This document shows, piece after piece, positions 36,772 through 48,277 of a stretch of DNA of 64,000 bases. The translations under genes and the position numbers were made by a program. The stretch covers positions 2,294,001 through 2,358,000 of the forward strand of contig JAWPGT010000001.1 in the NCBI GenBank assembly GCA_034638255.1, written 5' to 3'. Numbering within the stretch: position 1 is the first letter of the stretch; each line of letters opens with the position of its first letter. This DNA is from Coprinus comatus (Eukaryota; Basidiomycota; Agaricomycetes; Agaricales; Agaricaceae). The notes under the pieces are model-generated. The model saw only the letters and a list, made by a program, of their open reading frames with translations, did not search any database and was not told the origin of the DNA.

Positions 36772-38022
36772 TTAACACCTGAGTAGAGTCGGAATATGCC
36801 GACGAATCAAGTTTTGTCGACGAGATACTGGAACTTGCGTTGAAACAGAAGCCGCGGTGTTCTTGTTCTTGATTTTCTCATTATGCGCACTGGTCTTCCT
36901 TGTGGGCCCACGGTTGTTGATGGGCAATAGTAACTCCTCGCTGGAACTCGATGCCGATTCAGAGGTCGTACTTGAGCTGGAATCCAAACCCGTGTCCGAA
37001 ACCGAACCTGAAGAGGAATTTCCTTCCCTGGATCTTGTTTTGGTCTTTCTACCCTTATCTATCATCGGAACCTGAGCCGAAGAAGGATGCAGATAGGCAG
37101 ACGATGTAGGTTGACGTGAGATGGGCAAGGGTCGGGCGCAAGTTGCAGGCGATGTCTTCACTATGGGCGCGATGTTAGCCTCTGATACAGTCGATGAAGG
37201 TGAACAACGGCGTGGTGTAGGAAGTGGAAATAATTCCGATTCATCTTCTTCAACTGTCAAGGTATGTTTATGTAAAGGCTCCGCTGGCGAGAAAGTTTGC
37301 CTGTTTCTACGGTACCGACAGTGAGCGCTTTGGGTTGTCTCGTCGTAGGAATTGGATCTTATGGGTAGTAGTGGTGATTCAACTGGTGGGATGGATAACG
37401 CCCCAGACGAAGAAAGGTCCAAACTGGCGCGGCGCGTAAATTTTTCTTGCCATGTCGAACCTTCACGCAGACACTTTTCAGTGATGGGGAAACAATCTGG
37501 ACAACAGGCCCGCAAAGGGATAGTTTGACATGGTTTGCGTTGGTGATATGTCGGTAGCGAGGGACGTCTGACAGGGGTTGCGATGGGTTTGGCAGGTCGC
37601 GATGGTGAACGGAAGGGTATACAGGGAAAGAGACACATCGTTGGCGACAAAGGAGGTGAGTCGGGTGCGCTGTATGTTTTAGAGGAACGTCGGATGAAAC
37701 TGTTACAACAATAAATCGTCAAATCGTCAAATCGAAAAAAAAAAAAACGGAAATACCTGGGTACAGGTAACTTGAGCATGACATGGGTATCTTCTGGGTT
37801 ATTCGAAAGGAGCGGGTCGACATCTTGGGTCTCGGAGTCGGATAGGCTGGTAGTATTGCTACCTCGTCGTCTCCATAGAGGAACCGAATACGTTGTTAGC
37901 ATTTGTGGACGCCTCCTACGGCAAGGCTCCGGGATCAGCACGCATTCATCGTGAAAGCGGACGACACGTTGAGATTGTTCGGCATCGTTGCCATTGCCTT
38001 CGAACTCAGCAGAGGAGGACAT
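36772..38022 (-). CDS. Conserved fungal protein of unknown function (VRFHDECVLIPEP type)
   Basis: I recognise the layout from agaricomycete hypothetical proteins, not a function. The start at 38022 gives MSSSAEFEGNGND, followed by VVRFHDECVLIPEPCRRRRP and LTTYSVPLWRRR. A 57-nt intron (37756-37700, GTATTT...AACAG) interrupts PVP|SFIRRSS; it has no stop and a length divisible by three, so retention would keep the frame. A Cys-rich motif follows (PLRACCPDCFPITEKCLREG, then WQEKFTRRASL), the most conserved part of such proteins. The C-terminal half is Ser/Pro-rich with acidic Ser blocks and ends RRHIPTLLRC. Probably regulatory and disordered; no catalytic motif is seen. Confidence 0.7.
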   Translation of the reverse strand: MSSSAEFEGNGNDAEQSQRVVRFHDECVLIPEPCRRRRPQMLTTYSVPLWRRRGSNTTSLSDSETQDVDPLLSNNPEDTHVMLKLPVPRYFRFFFFRFDDLTIYCCNSFIRRSSKTYSAPDSPPLSPTMCLFPCIPFRSPSRPAKPIATPVRRPSLPTYHQRKPCQTIPLRACCPDCFPITEKCLREGSTWQEKFTRRASLDLSSSGALSIPPVESPLLPIRSNSYDETTQSAHCRYRRNRQTFSPAEPLHKHTLTVEEDESELFPLPTPRRCSPSSTVSEANIAPIVKTSPATCARPLPISRQPTSSAYLHPSSAQVPMIDKGRKTKTRSREGNSSSGSVSDTGLDSSSSTTSESASSSSEELLLPINNRGPTRKTSAHNEKIKNKNTAASVSTQVPVSRRQNLIRRHIPTLLRC

Positions 38023-39560
38023 GATGGTGGAGAAGGAAGAAGTGGCAGAAGAAGAGGAAGAGGGGCAAAAGACGGGAGTTTAATATGACCCTGGATTTTT
38101 CTTGTCTCGTTCCATAACGTACATTTTATTTTATTTTTACATCATTTTAATCTTTTTTATGCCTGCCAAGTCACAACGCTGTTCCGTCCAAGTAAGACCC
38201 GCTCCGGTGCCCGAGCCCTGTACAGCCTGACATGGATAGCATTCCGCAGGAATTGTGAAGCAAAAGGTCAGACAAAGCCTTGGTCACTGAAGCTGGGTTT
38301 CAAATTTCAAATTCCAAATCGCATCAGTACAATCGTACGATCACCATATCATTAATAGAGACCCTTTTGTAACTTCCACCTCACAGCAGACAACCATACT
38401 TGAAAACATGAGGCCTCATGGCGTATTTTTCTCCCACATTTCGTTTGTCTAGGCCTTCTAGGAGAGCTTCTCTATCTCCAAAGATTGGAGAGGTACTCTT
38501 AAGGCACTCCTTCTGAGGCTATCATGAGGTTATACTAAGGTACTCCATTACCCCACTGCTATGATTGGTTGGCTAGTTGCCGTGATGTTGATATGTATGG
38601 CTTAGTATCATTTGTATTTGGAAACTTGACAGGCGGCGCTTGACAGACTAACTTAGTTAAGTAACAGTAAGTAACCTTGTGATGAACTTGAGTGCCACCA
38701 GCGTCGCCACCAAAGTCGCCCTGTTTAATTCCTGCAAAATGATAATTAAAAAAACTGATTAAAGCCGCTGTCTCTTAACGTCCATTTAATGCCAAGCAAT
38801 CCTGTCACTACTAATCAATAAAATATCATACAATCATTTCATCAAAACTCACGGTAAGTCGTGCTTTGACAGTGCGCGTTTGGTGGGCGTTCAAAGCCGT
38901 TGACGATCAACGAACATTTCTTACTACTGATAGAATCATCGCTGCTGTTAGCCGAGGGAAAATCTCACCGCGTTTTATCTTTTCGTCTGTATTTTTCCAG
39001 GCAACCGACCCTCCCCGCAAATCCCGAACTCCCGAGTCCCGACAGCCACAGCCCCTCTGTTTAAGCGCATGTGATGTATATTAGTATGTACTTATTGACA
39101 TTACATGACCGTGTGTATGTTGACGCATTGACATGCCTCCTCCCGAGCCCGTATGTACCAAGTATGTACAATAGCACTGCCTTTTTTTAAGATTCAGTAT
39201 GTATTGCATATTAGGTCACTAAGAGCAAAAATTGCTATCATCGTGGCACTTTTAACCCGAGTTTTAAATTGAATCTGGGGTATCGTTATCGTCATCACAT
39301 CACATCATCAGGTTATCAGTAGATTGTTCACTGAGAAATTTCAGAGAACTCCACCAAGAACGGCCATTTAACATGGATTGTTCAGATTTTACAATCACCA
39401 TACCAGGACTCAATTGCATATATTTGAATATTGAACGTTTGAACCACAGTCTCCAGGTGACACCTGTTACTCCACAATATATCACATCGCACGACAGTGG
39501 ACACACTTCGATCTCCAAAACCTATGGAATAATATTAAATTATCTAACGTATACTATACT
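38023..39560. other. Intergenic, no recognised gene
   Basis: About 1.5 kb upstream of the gene at 36772-38022. A 72-codon frame at 39300-39518 (-) reads like protein (RSWWSSLKFLSEQST) but I cannot place it; it could be part of the F-box relic just to the right. Confidence 0.45.
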
Positions 39561-40110
39561 CTACATAAGTTTCACCAAGTCCCGCCACTGTTCCATAACG
39601 GTATCAAGGACAGCAACCAACACTGAGAAGTATACGACCATCCTATTAGTACTTCGGGCTCTGACATAATCTTGGGATCAAACTCACAGGGATATTGGGT
39701 GACATGTAGAAAACCATTGTACTTGTAACCAATTCATGTGCCTAGGTAGTAGGATGTCATGACAGTTATCATGCGATTACTTTAATGGTTGCCACTGGAC
39801 CGACGTGTTGTAAAAGATAGCATAGCAGACACCCCTAGATGTTAGAATCAAGCAAATTGTCCTGTAGACATACCCGTAACACGAGGACCAATCTTGGGTC
39901 TGGAGTTACAATCAAAGTTCAAACAGTTGTGTGAGAAATTTTATAATCATGTTCTTTGATCATATGTCTCCAATCAAGGCCCTGGTATCTACGAGAATGG
40001 GTACATATAACGGTTTCAACAAGGAGTTGATATAAGGGATGTAATAGTTCATGGCGTGTATATCGTGATTTTTGATTTGTTGAACGCGTTCTGTATATCT
40101 TAGCTTAGCT
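39561..40110 (-). pseudogene. F-box family last-exon relic (locus b)
   Basis: On the minus strand VQQIKNHDI near 40080 matches the family motif QQIExHDxRHGP, and MVVYFSVLVAVLDTVMEQ near 39600 matches the C-terminal GRILVSS...VLDTV block. The sequence between is eroded and no F-box exon remains. A dead remnant directly downstream of locus c. Confidence 0.55.
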
Positions 40111-40312
40111 TACAAACAAAACAAGCAAGCCGTATTTTTCTCAGTTTTTGCGACGTGTCGTCATTTTCAATTACTCGGATTTGACTTAGATTCCTCGTAT
40201 CAATCTTATGCTCATGTCGCGACTAAGTTTGCCTTGAACGCTCGTGACGTTCCTTTGTCTTGTAGGCTACCTCCAAACATATCTGATAACAACAATGTCT
40301 ATGAAATACATT

Positions 40313-41747
40313 CTACCCTAGTTTACGTTGAAGTTCACGACCAAGTCCACCAGTCTCTACAACCGTGTCAAGAACAAAACACTGTCCCAGCTCATCATTA
40401 GAACTGACGAGAATACGCCCACTCCCTCTATCTACACCGGATAACTTACCGCGGTAAAAGAAAATTCTACCTTTGATATACGGGATCAAATTTCAAACGC
40501 ATATTTTGCACTCAGGCAGAAATCCAGACTTCCATCCCTCAGCGACCATTCATATGTCGTTCACTGCACCAAATTCCTGGGATGGGTTTGCAGAATGTGA
40601 TGGGTTGCTGTTGGTTCGACATGGGTACAAGATATAGATGGAATTGCATCATAGCAGAACCCTCCTGTAGACGTATTGTGGCATTGAGGATAAACCGGAT
40701 TGGAAGCTATTTTCGCACAGTTGATTGAGATAGAATTTAAACCCACTGGCATGTCCTGCAATAATCCAATCGAGACCCTGGTGTAAGAAAGGCTGTATCA
40801 TATAATCATGATAATGACGGTGTTGGCCTTCATTTAATGGTCCTAGTCGATTTAAGGGCTGCAATGGTCCATAACGAGTATCATGGAATTCAATTTGCGG
40901 AACAGAATAGATGTCGATATTCTTATCACTCCGTATGTTTTCAGATAGAAGCAAAATAAACTTCTTGTATACTGTGGGCTGAATTGGGATAGTAGTATTC
41001 CTGTGATCGGAAAATCACACGACATGGATTCCATCGAAAACATACCCCTTTAATAACCCGTGGTGTTGTGAATTTGACTCGGTTGCTTTCCTTCTGTGCT
41101 TCTCTTAGATGATCACCATTCCAAGGAGTAATACACATTTGTGATTTTCTGTAATATTGTTTTTTCTTGTCCCGAGTAGTTTGGCATTGAGGTGTGCATT
41201 TTTTCTATGACCAACTACGTTGGTTTTAAATATATAGGCAAGTTGAACACCTGTGATAAATAGATTTGGGTTGGATAATAGATATTAAAAATAAATTTAT
41301 CAGAAGTCATACCTGAACGTAGTTCATCCTTGTGTTCTTTTACTATTATACGGAGGGATATAGATGGATTATTTGGGTCCGACCATATTTGAACACAGAG
41401 AGGATACTCCAAGTCCTGTTGAAAGTCCATTGTTGCTGGACTAATGAGCATACATTCTTCAAACTCAGGGGAGTCACTATCCAAGTCATAACATATAATA
41501 CCCTTTCCAGGATAGCAAACAAGTGCCCAACGTACTCCAGGAAGTAGTTGGATTTCAGGATAGTTCCGTCTTCTAACCTCAATATGGTGATGACGAAAAG
41601 TGCTGATGTGATGATAATGAAAAGCGCGTGTTCGCACTTTGAGCAATGGTGAATTATTTGAAAACCAAGCCTCATGAGCCCGAAGTTTTGTAATCACCCA
41701 GCACTCTAGTTCCTCCACTGTGTAATCATCTACGCATCCTTCAATCT
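40313..41747 (-). pseudogene. F-box family gene without its F-box exon (locus c)
   Basis: The copy begins at IEGCVDDYTVEELECWVITK and continues LRAHEAWFSNNSPLLKVR, QLLPGVRWALVCYPGKG and CVQIWSDPNNPSISLRI, then the last exon with FHDTRYGPLQPLNRLGPLN and FLHQGLDWIIAGHASGFKF. The F-box exon and the CTTWY exon are absent to the right. Near 40480 the frame breaks (WSLRDGSLDF... against NMRLKFDPVYQ and a stop), before GVDRGSGRILVSS and a final LDTVVETGGLG. Closest to locus e, which it matches motif for motif. It cannot encode a normal family member. Confidence 0.75.
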
Positions 41748-41759
41748 ATAAGAATCACC

Positions 41760-42175
41760 AACTCATAGAAGCAGTGGTTGCGTAAATAAATAAATAAAAA
41801 ACTCTGACTCATTTACTTATGCAATTTTTGTTAAGTTCTCAAGTCTGCTTCAAGTTATACAAATTTTATCAGCTTTTTTCTGACCTACTTATCAACATTA
41901 TTATCAACTTGTGCAATGAACCATGTTAAAGAGCTAGTAGTAGTCTTTTTTTTTTTTTTGGATTTTGAGGTCAGATCCAATGAACCAGACCCCAAATAGA
42001 CAGGCTGGGACAGGGTCCTGTTTTGTCGGAAGTGTCTAAATGTTTTTTATGTAATCTCTGCACTGGTGAATCTGCACCAGGTGCCATGCTACGGTCTTTC
42101 AGTGGCTATGGTGTAATATTGTTAAATGTCTTACAAATGACAACACTATTATGAAATTTATAGGAAGTATTCAAG
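41760..42175 (+). pseudogene. F-box family 5' relic (locus d)
   Basis: The plus strand matches the upstream and exon 2 region of locus f: CATAGAAGC(A/G)GTGGTTG at the left, TCTGACCTACTTATCAACAT, then GGTGTAATATTGTTAAATGT and AAATGACAACACTATTA. The F-box exon itself is not recognisable and a GT-rich insertion lies between. It stands head to head with locus c, as locus f does with locus e, and runs into the inverted duplication at its right end. Confidence 0.55.
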
Positions 42176-43222
42176 AACCCTGATATGGCGCTCCCAAGAC
42201 GACGTATTGGGGATTAACTCCAACGCTTCCATAATGGTAAATTGTTGGAACCTATTTCCTCTTGATCCATGGCCGATCTTCTTTGTCAATGCCCATAGTT
42301 TCCATGAAGTTGTTGAAGAGTGTAATGATATCAATACCTTGATCCAAGGTACTAAACATTGGCGGAGTTATTGTATACTCAGTTGATTGATTATATGGTG
42401 ATAATGTGAGCTGAGAGACTAGGCAGAGTAATGTAGAAGGAGAACTTGAGATGAGGATGAAGCTCTGGAAAGTTTATGAGAATGATGAATCATTGTTCAC
42501 TTTCATACCCCTTTTATACATATTTTTTATGACACAAAAAAAACTAGACTTGCATGTATAGCTTTGATCAAAACTGTAATCAATTGGATTCGGAGAATAC
42601 TATGCCTGATACTACAACCTTTTTTTTTCTTTGAATTTTCCACAACAAAACTCGATTGAAGCTGTTTAGGTCCAAGCTGATATATGGGGATATTAAAGAG
42701 GCGGAATCAAATTTGGACAGTGCTTGGACCGTTGTGAAATCGTCTAATTATTTTATCTATATTTCCCACCATTCTTAGCTTCATCTAACAGAAAAAAGGG
42801 GACAAAAACAAAAACAATAAAAAATGGCAGAAAAAGAAAGTTAAAAGAAATCAACGAATCCTCTCTCCCTTCCTCTAATATAATACCGAGTAGAGATAAA
42901 ACTATAAATAATAAGAAACCCTCAAAAGAAAACTAGTGGCTATACACACAAAAAAGTATGAATTACTCGCCAACAGTAGGATTCAATCCCCTTACCAATA
43001 TTAATATTCACCCCCCAAACCTTCTCTGAACAGAACCAGTAAAAACACTTGATCCTAACTATCCAAAAAAAAAAACCAGCTTGTCCCCTAAAATGGACGT
43101 TGCCCAATATCATTCTCTGACATCGAAGAAAAACTAAAACCATTTAACAACCACAACTAACACGGAAAATATAACAACTCTCTTCCTAAAATGCATAACT
43201 AAAATCGCACTAGTCTGTTATT
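42168..43222. repeat. Inverted segmental duplication, right unit
   Basis: Reverse-complement counterpart of 18245-20520, about 1.05 kb. Read on the minus strand it runs from ACAGACTAGTGCGATTTTAG through the GGTCCAAGCACTGTCCAAAT block and the leader region to GGAGCGCCATATCAGGGTTC. It keeps the ATG region of the small gene (MFSTLDQGIDIITLFNN) but lacks the 624-bp TIR element and a further 370 bp present in the left unit. Right end: the 3' flank of F-box gene e; left end: relic d. Confidence 0.8.
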
Positions 43223-43309
43223 ATTAATTCATTGCTCGTAAAAAGCCTTGTCAAATATTTAAAAGTGGTGTACTCCATTAATAAGACCCCCTTGGAGTTT
43301 TCTAAACAC

Positions 43310-44991
43310 CTATGGAATACATTCCACTGGTACCCCAAGCTCGTCAAGTCCTCCACTTGCCGCAACCGTATCAAGAACGATACAAAGCCCATCACCAGAA
43401 CTGACGAGAATACGCCCACTCCCTGTATCTACACCAGACAAGTATCCCCAAAATTCATGCGTATACTTTATATTAAATTCTGAGGGATCAAATCGCAAAT
43501 GCATATTGTGTATTTTATGGAAATCCATGTCTCCATTCCTCAGAGACCATCCGTATGTCTTTATAGCTACTAAAACCTCAGGAGAGGATCTGTGCAAGAT
43601 AACGGTTGCTGCAGGTTCGATACGGGTACAAGAGCAACAAGGAATTGAAGAGGTGACAAGTTTGTCCTGCAGAGGTATAGCAGCGCTAGGGGTACGCGTT
43701 GGTGGTGAGCCATTGTCAGATAGTTGATTGATAGAAAATTCAAAACCATGTCCTATGGTAACCCAATCCAGACCTTGATACGAGAAGGGTTGCATATAGT
43801 GATAAGGAAGAGGAATTCGGTTGCGGTTTAATGGCAGTCGATATAATGGTTGTATTGGTCCGTCGCGAATGTCGTGATTTTCGATTTTCGGAATAGAATA
43901 GACTTCGGTATAAATATCATGTGGTGCGTCTTGGGACAGAAGTAAAATAAACTCCTTGTATGCTATGCAGCGGGGCTGACCCAGAATAGCTATGAGATCA
44001 GAATAAATTACCACATGATAGATTATATCGAAGTCATACCGCTTGAACAACTTTTGATGTTGAGAGTTTGACTCGTTTTCCTTCCTTTTGTACATCTCTC
44101 AGATGGTCACCATTCCAACGAGTGATACGCAATTCTATACCCTTCGGCCGTGTCTTCCACAGCTCCGCAAGTATTTGATCAGTACTACTCACATACCAAC
44201 TATGATACTGAGTTTTATTGTGTTTTATCGTTGTCAGTAGTTTGGCTTTGAGGTATAAATTTTTTCCATGCCCAACTACGTCAATTCGGAATACATGGGC
44301 AAGTTGAAATTCTGGATTATAGGCTTTAGTTGAATGATGGATATTAGAGTGTAGTTGTTCACACCTGGGCGTACTTCATTCCTGTTTTCCTTTACTACCA
44401 TACGAAGGGCTAGGGATGGATTATTTTGATCCACCCACATTTGAACGCAAGGAACACACTTCTGATCAAGAAAGTCCATTGTTGCTGGACCAACGAGTAC
44501 ACGTTCTTGAACGTCGAGAGGGTCACTGTCCAAGTCGTAGCATATGATTCCTTTTCCAGGAACGCAGACAAGTGCCCAACGTCCACCAGGTAACAGTTGG
44601 AATTCAGGGTAATAGCTGATACTAGTGCCGATATGACGATAATGAAAAGTGCGTACTCGCACTTTGAGCAGTGATGAATTCTTTGAAAACCAAGCCTCGC
44701 GAGCCCGGAGCTTCGTGATCACCCAGCGCTCTAGTTCCTCCTCTGTGTAATCATCTACACGTCCTTCAATCTTCGTCATAGTGTTGTCAGTTGTTAGCTC
44801 CTTTACAAATGTATACCACATTTGACGAGATTTGGTAGCACAATACCACGTCGTACACACCTGCCAGTGAGATGAGAAGATATTTTCAACTGTCAACATC
44901 AGAAGTATTCTGCACGTACGAGTTTAGCCCTCAGCAAGCTACGCCAGTCCCCAGATACCAAAACAGCGCAAACAATTTCAACAGGAAACAT
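43310..44991 (-). CDS. F-box family protein, intact (locus e)
   Basis: F-box proteins are substrate receptors of SCF (Skp1-cullin-F-box) ubiquitin ligases. Exon 1 (start 44991) is the F-box: MFPVEIVCAVLVSGDWRSLL. Exon 2 begins VCTTWYCATKSRQMWYTFVK and continues EELERWVITKLRAREAWFSK, QLLPGGRWALVCVPGKGI and CVQMWVDQNNPSLALRM. After a GTGTGA intron come FQLAHVFRIDVVGHGKNLYL, SSTDQILAELW and ELRITRWNGDHLRDV. The last exon gives EVYSIPKIENHDIRDGPIQP, MQPFSYQGLDWVTIGHG and GSGRILVSSGDGLCIVLDTV. Repeated LLPGGRW and WVTxGH strands suggest a beta-propeller-like C-terminus, which is inference. Frame intact throughout. Head to head with locus f, about 270 bp between starts. Confidence 0.85.
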
Positions 44992-45264
44992 CTTGAGAAA
45001 TGGTTCGAGGGAATGATGTACACAGAACTTATTGTGTATTGCGGCTTGCGTAATCTGGTCTTTTGTCCAACTTATTTTTCTGTATGAAACTGTCCCGCCA
45101 ATATGACTTCGTTGAAAGGGTAGGGCCTAGGTCTTGTGTTGAGGTATCAACGTAACAACGTCATAGAAGCGGTGGTTGTGCGAAAAGAAACAAATGTTAA
45201 GTTGCCTTATCCCCTCCGACCTATTTATATAATCCTTATCAACATCATCATCAATTCTTTTCTC

Positions 45265-46852
45265 ATGCCTCCTCTTGAAATTGTTTGCGCAATCCTGGAA
45301 GTTTCAGACTGGCGCAGTTTATTGACAGCTAAATTGGTATGTCATTCAGGGTGTTTTGAAGCATTGATTATATTTATTTCACCACCAGGTCTGTATCACA
45401 TGGTATCATGCTACATATTCTCGGCAGCTATGGTGTAATCTCGTCAAACATCTTACAAATAATAGCACTATTACGAAACTTGAAGGAAGGGTTCAAGACT
45501 ACACGCTCGAGGAACTATACAACATTGGGTGATCAAAAAACTTCGAGCGCGAGATGCTTGGTTTAATGGAGATGCGTCCTTATTCCAACCCCAATTGCGA
45601 ATACTTCGGTGCCCTCGAGCATTTGCCACTCCCAATTCCAGCTACTTCCTGGAGGTCGCTGGATACTTGCATGGGTTGCTAAGGAAGGACTCATCTCTTA
45701 TGACTTAGATACCCCCGGAATGGCACGGCGAGTTCTCGTTCATGCAAAAACCGTGGACTTTGATACAAGCTCATACGTTCGATCCAAAGTTCAGCTCTGG
45801 GTGAATCAAAAAGAAACAACGCTATCTCTTCGTATGGCTATATGGGTTGAAGAGGACGAAAGTGAGCCCCGTTCGCGATCTGCTACTCCGTTGTAACTAA
45901 AACCAAAAGTCATTTCAGATAAGCGGTCGCTACAAGCATACATTTTCAAAATCGACGTAAATCGACATGGCCAAAACGCCTACCTCAATGCAAAACTCAT
46001 TGCAAAACTCTCAGACACGAAACCCGACAGTTTATCATTGGCTGGTGACCACCACCGATCAGTTCCTGACGGTTACATGGATGACACACTCCGTACCAGA
46101 ACTATCACTCTTTCGATGGTATGGTGACTCTCTTAGTAGCAAGATAAAACAAGTTAAACTCCCGAGCTTGGAAACAAATTATGCAACAGTACGTCTTTAT
46201 AATTACCCTTTACGACCATCGAAGTTGATTTTACCCTCAATGATAGTATGAGTATTGCGTGGCCTATGAAGACCTTATCATCCTTAATAACATGGGTCAT
46301 AATTATATCGATGTCTTCTCTGTTCGACACATAGAAAGTCACGACACACCTCAAAAGCCAGTTGCTGCATTATATCGAATCCGGGGCGATCGTGATAAAA
46401 GATTGCTTCCTTATATGATGCAACCCTTTTTTTATCAAAACCTACATTGGATTATCAAAGGACATAGCTATGAATTCGACATCATGAAATTATCCAATTC
46501 TCCCACTACACCCGAGTCCGATACTATTCTCAACCCGAGTGTTACTATACGTCTCAAGGATTATACCCGTCACGACCTTGAAAATAACGGTTGGTACACT
46601 CGAGTTAGTCCAGCAGCGACTATTATGCTAGACGAATTTTGGGTTATTTCCATTACTACGTATGAATGGGATGCGAACTTGAATCATCGCGTATTGAACA
46701 GAAAACGTTTTAGATTTGACCCTTCGCGGTCTGATCCATTTTTTGAACAGTACTCCTTGTATGGACTGGATGCAGGGAGTGGACGCATACTTGTCAATTC
46801 TGACGTCGGAGTATGTTTTGTCTTCGATACAGTTGTTAAAATGAAATTGTAG
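45265..46852 (+). pseudogene. F-box family gene with three frameshifts (locus f)
   Basis: Exon 1 is a good F-box (MPPLEIVCAILEVSDWRSLL). In exon 2, EGRVQDYTLEELY is followed by a frame break: an extra TA at about 45522 relative to the family pattern GAACTACAACGCTGGGTG. A second break separates QLRILRCPRA from FQLLPGGRWILAWVAKEG near 45610, and a third separates AYLNAKLIAKL from HWLVTTTDQFLTVTW near 46000. The last exon is open and complete (YMMQPFFYQNLHWIIKGHSY ... GSGRILVNSDVGVCFVFDTV), stop at 46852. Decay seems recent because the last exon is undamaged. Confidence 0.75.
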
Positions 46853-47339
46853 TATACGTATAACCAGAATAATTTGTACACCATTCAATGTCATACGCCA
46901 AGTGGATTAACTGGATTTTGTTTGGGCTTGAGAATCGAAAACGCTAATATTAAATATCGGCAACATTTTCAGAAATTGATGCATTTTAGCCACCGGCTAA
47001 CAACAGAACGGGAGCGAGAAATCTCCGATATATATATAAATCAGTCCCACCATTGGTCAATATTTCAATATTCAACAATTAACTCGCTTATCTCTCCAAT
47101 CCGCTTCACTGGGCTCTTCCATGCTACCACTACAGGAGCATTCTGAGGCTCTCTCACGGGTTGGCAAACTGTAGTTTGTCTGTTACCTTCCACTTTTCAA
47201 GAAGCTTGGTTTAGTAACTTGAGCTTAGGCTCTGCCTTCCTTCTATTAAAGGCGAAGGCCCAAGATGTACGTAAACACATCCCATAGATATAAGATTTCA
47301 TCGCTCTTGAAAATTCGGACTTCATAGAATACACGCTAT
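46853..47339. other. Intergenic, no recognised gene
   Basis: About 490 bp between the end of F-box locus f and the 3' end of FKBP copy 3. A 90-codon frame at 46874-47146 (+) has no recognisable content. Confidence 0.45.
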
Positions 47340-48053
47340 TTACTTTCCCTTTTCACCTGCTTCTGAACCATCCTTGGTATGGTAATAATAAACCTCCAAT
47401 AATTCAACTTCATAAGTCACTTCGGCATTCGGTGGAATACCTAAAGAAGGTTCTCCTTCTTCCCCAAAAGCCTCAACAGATTCCAAAGAGAATCAAACAT
47501 AAGACATGTCATGAACGTTTGAATTTGAGCGCCAACAGGTTTAGAAAGAGTTTAACCTTGACACTTACCGCTTCAGATGGGATTGTCAATCTAGATTTCT
47601 CTCCAAGGGAAATTTTCAGAATCCCTAATGAACGAACATCCATCCACTAGGTCAATTTCTTTTTAGCCTAACCATAAGTAGTTGCCTTGAGTACCTTTCC
47701 TCAAGCCTTCACAAGGTAATAGTCCAACCATGCCAATAAATGGGTTTCTGTATGTAAGAGCAACTGTATGATTCTGAGTGTAACACGCAATAACTTGATG
47801 CTTACTCTTTTAATCGAATCTCAACTATGTTCCCATCCTTTAGCGAGGCAATGTAAGAAAGGGAAACAATATCTAAGGTATTGAAATTCATTTCACACTA
47901 TAAACATTGTCCATATAACTGGAACTGTCACCGACCACGTTCATCCCGGGGAAAGGTCCGACGATTACCTAGTACAATAGATTGGATTTTTACATCGATG
48001 TAATCGGTAGTCTTTCCTAGCCGAATTGTGGTTGGTAGTGCAAATGTTGACAT
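47340..48053 (-). CDS. Divergent FKBP-fold protein, copy 3, active-site residues changed
   Basis: Spliced reading without stops: start 48053 MSTFALPTTIRLGKTTDYID, VKIQSIVLGNRRTFPRDER, DIVSLSYIASLKDGNIVEIR, NPFIGMVGLLPCEGLRKG, ILKISLGEKSRLTIPSEA, AFGEEGEPSLGIPPNAEVTY and a charged tail ending GSEAGEKGK. Introns fall where those of copies 2 and 4 do. Compared with FKBP12, the FD pair is VE, the pocket Trp is Leu, and the AYG Tyr is Phe, so proline isomerase activity and FK506 binding are unlikely. It also has an N-terminal extension instead of the lone-ATG exon. Open frame and intact splice sites argue for a retained but different function; a young pseudogene is the alternative. Confidence 0.7.
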
Positions 48054-48277
48054 GAATGCAGTTTCTTTTTGTCGAACTCAATGAGGATGTGGGTAGAGTT
48101 GATCGAACTATCGAAGGTGCCACAGCGTCCTGATCGGATACACGGACGGGTACATACTAGCATCATTACACATTTCGCACAGTTTCACAGTACATACAAA
48201 TGTTAATTCTTTCAATAACGCAATATAAGTTTACACCATTTGTAACAATGTTGTGACTGTCCCTACAGGTTGCAACC

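Noticed and set aside
47432..47650. Plus-strand 72-codon frame in FKBP copy 3
   Set aside because: It is antisense to clear FKBP exons with matching splice sites.
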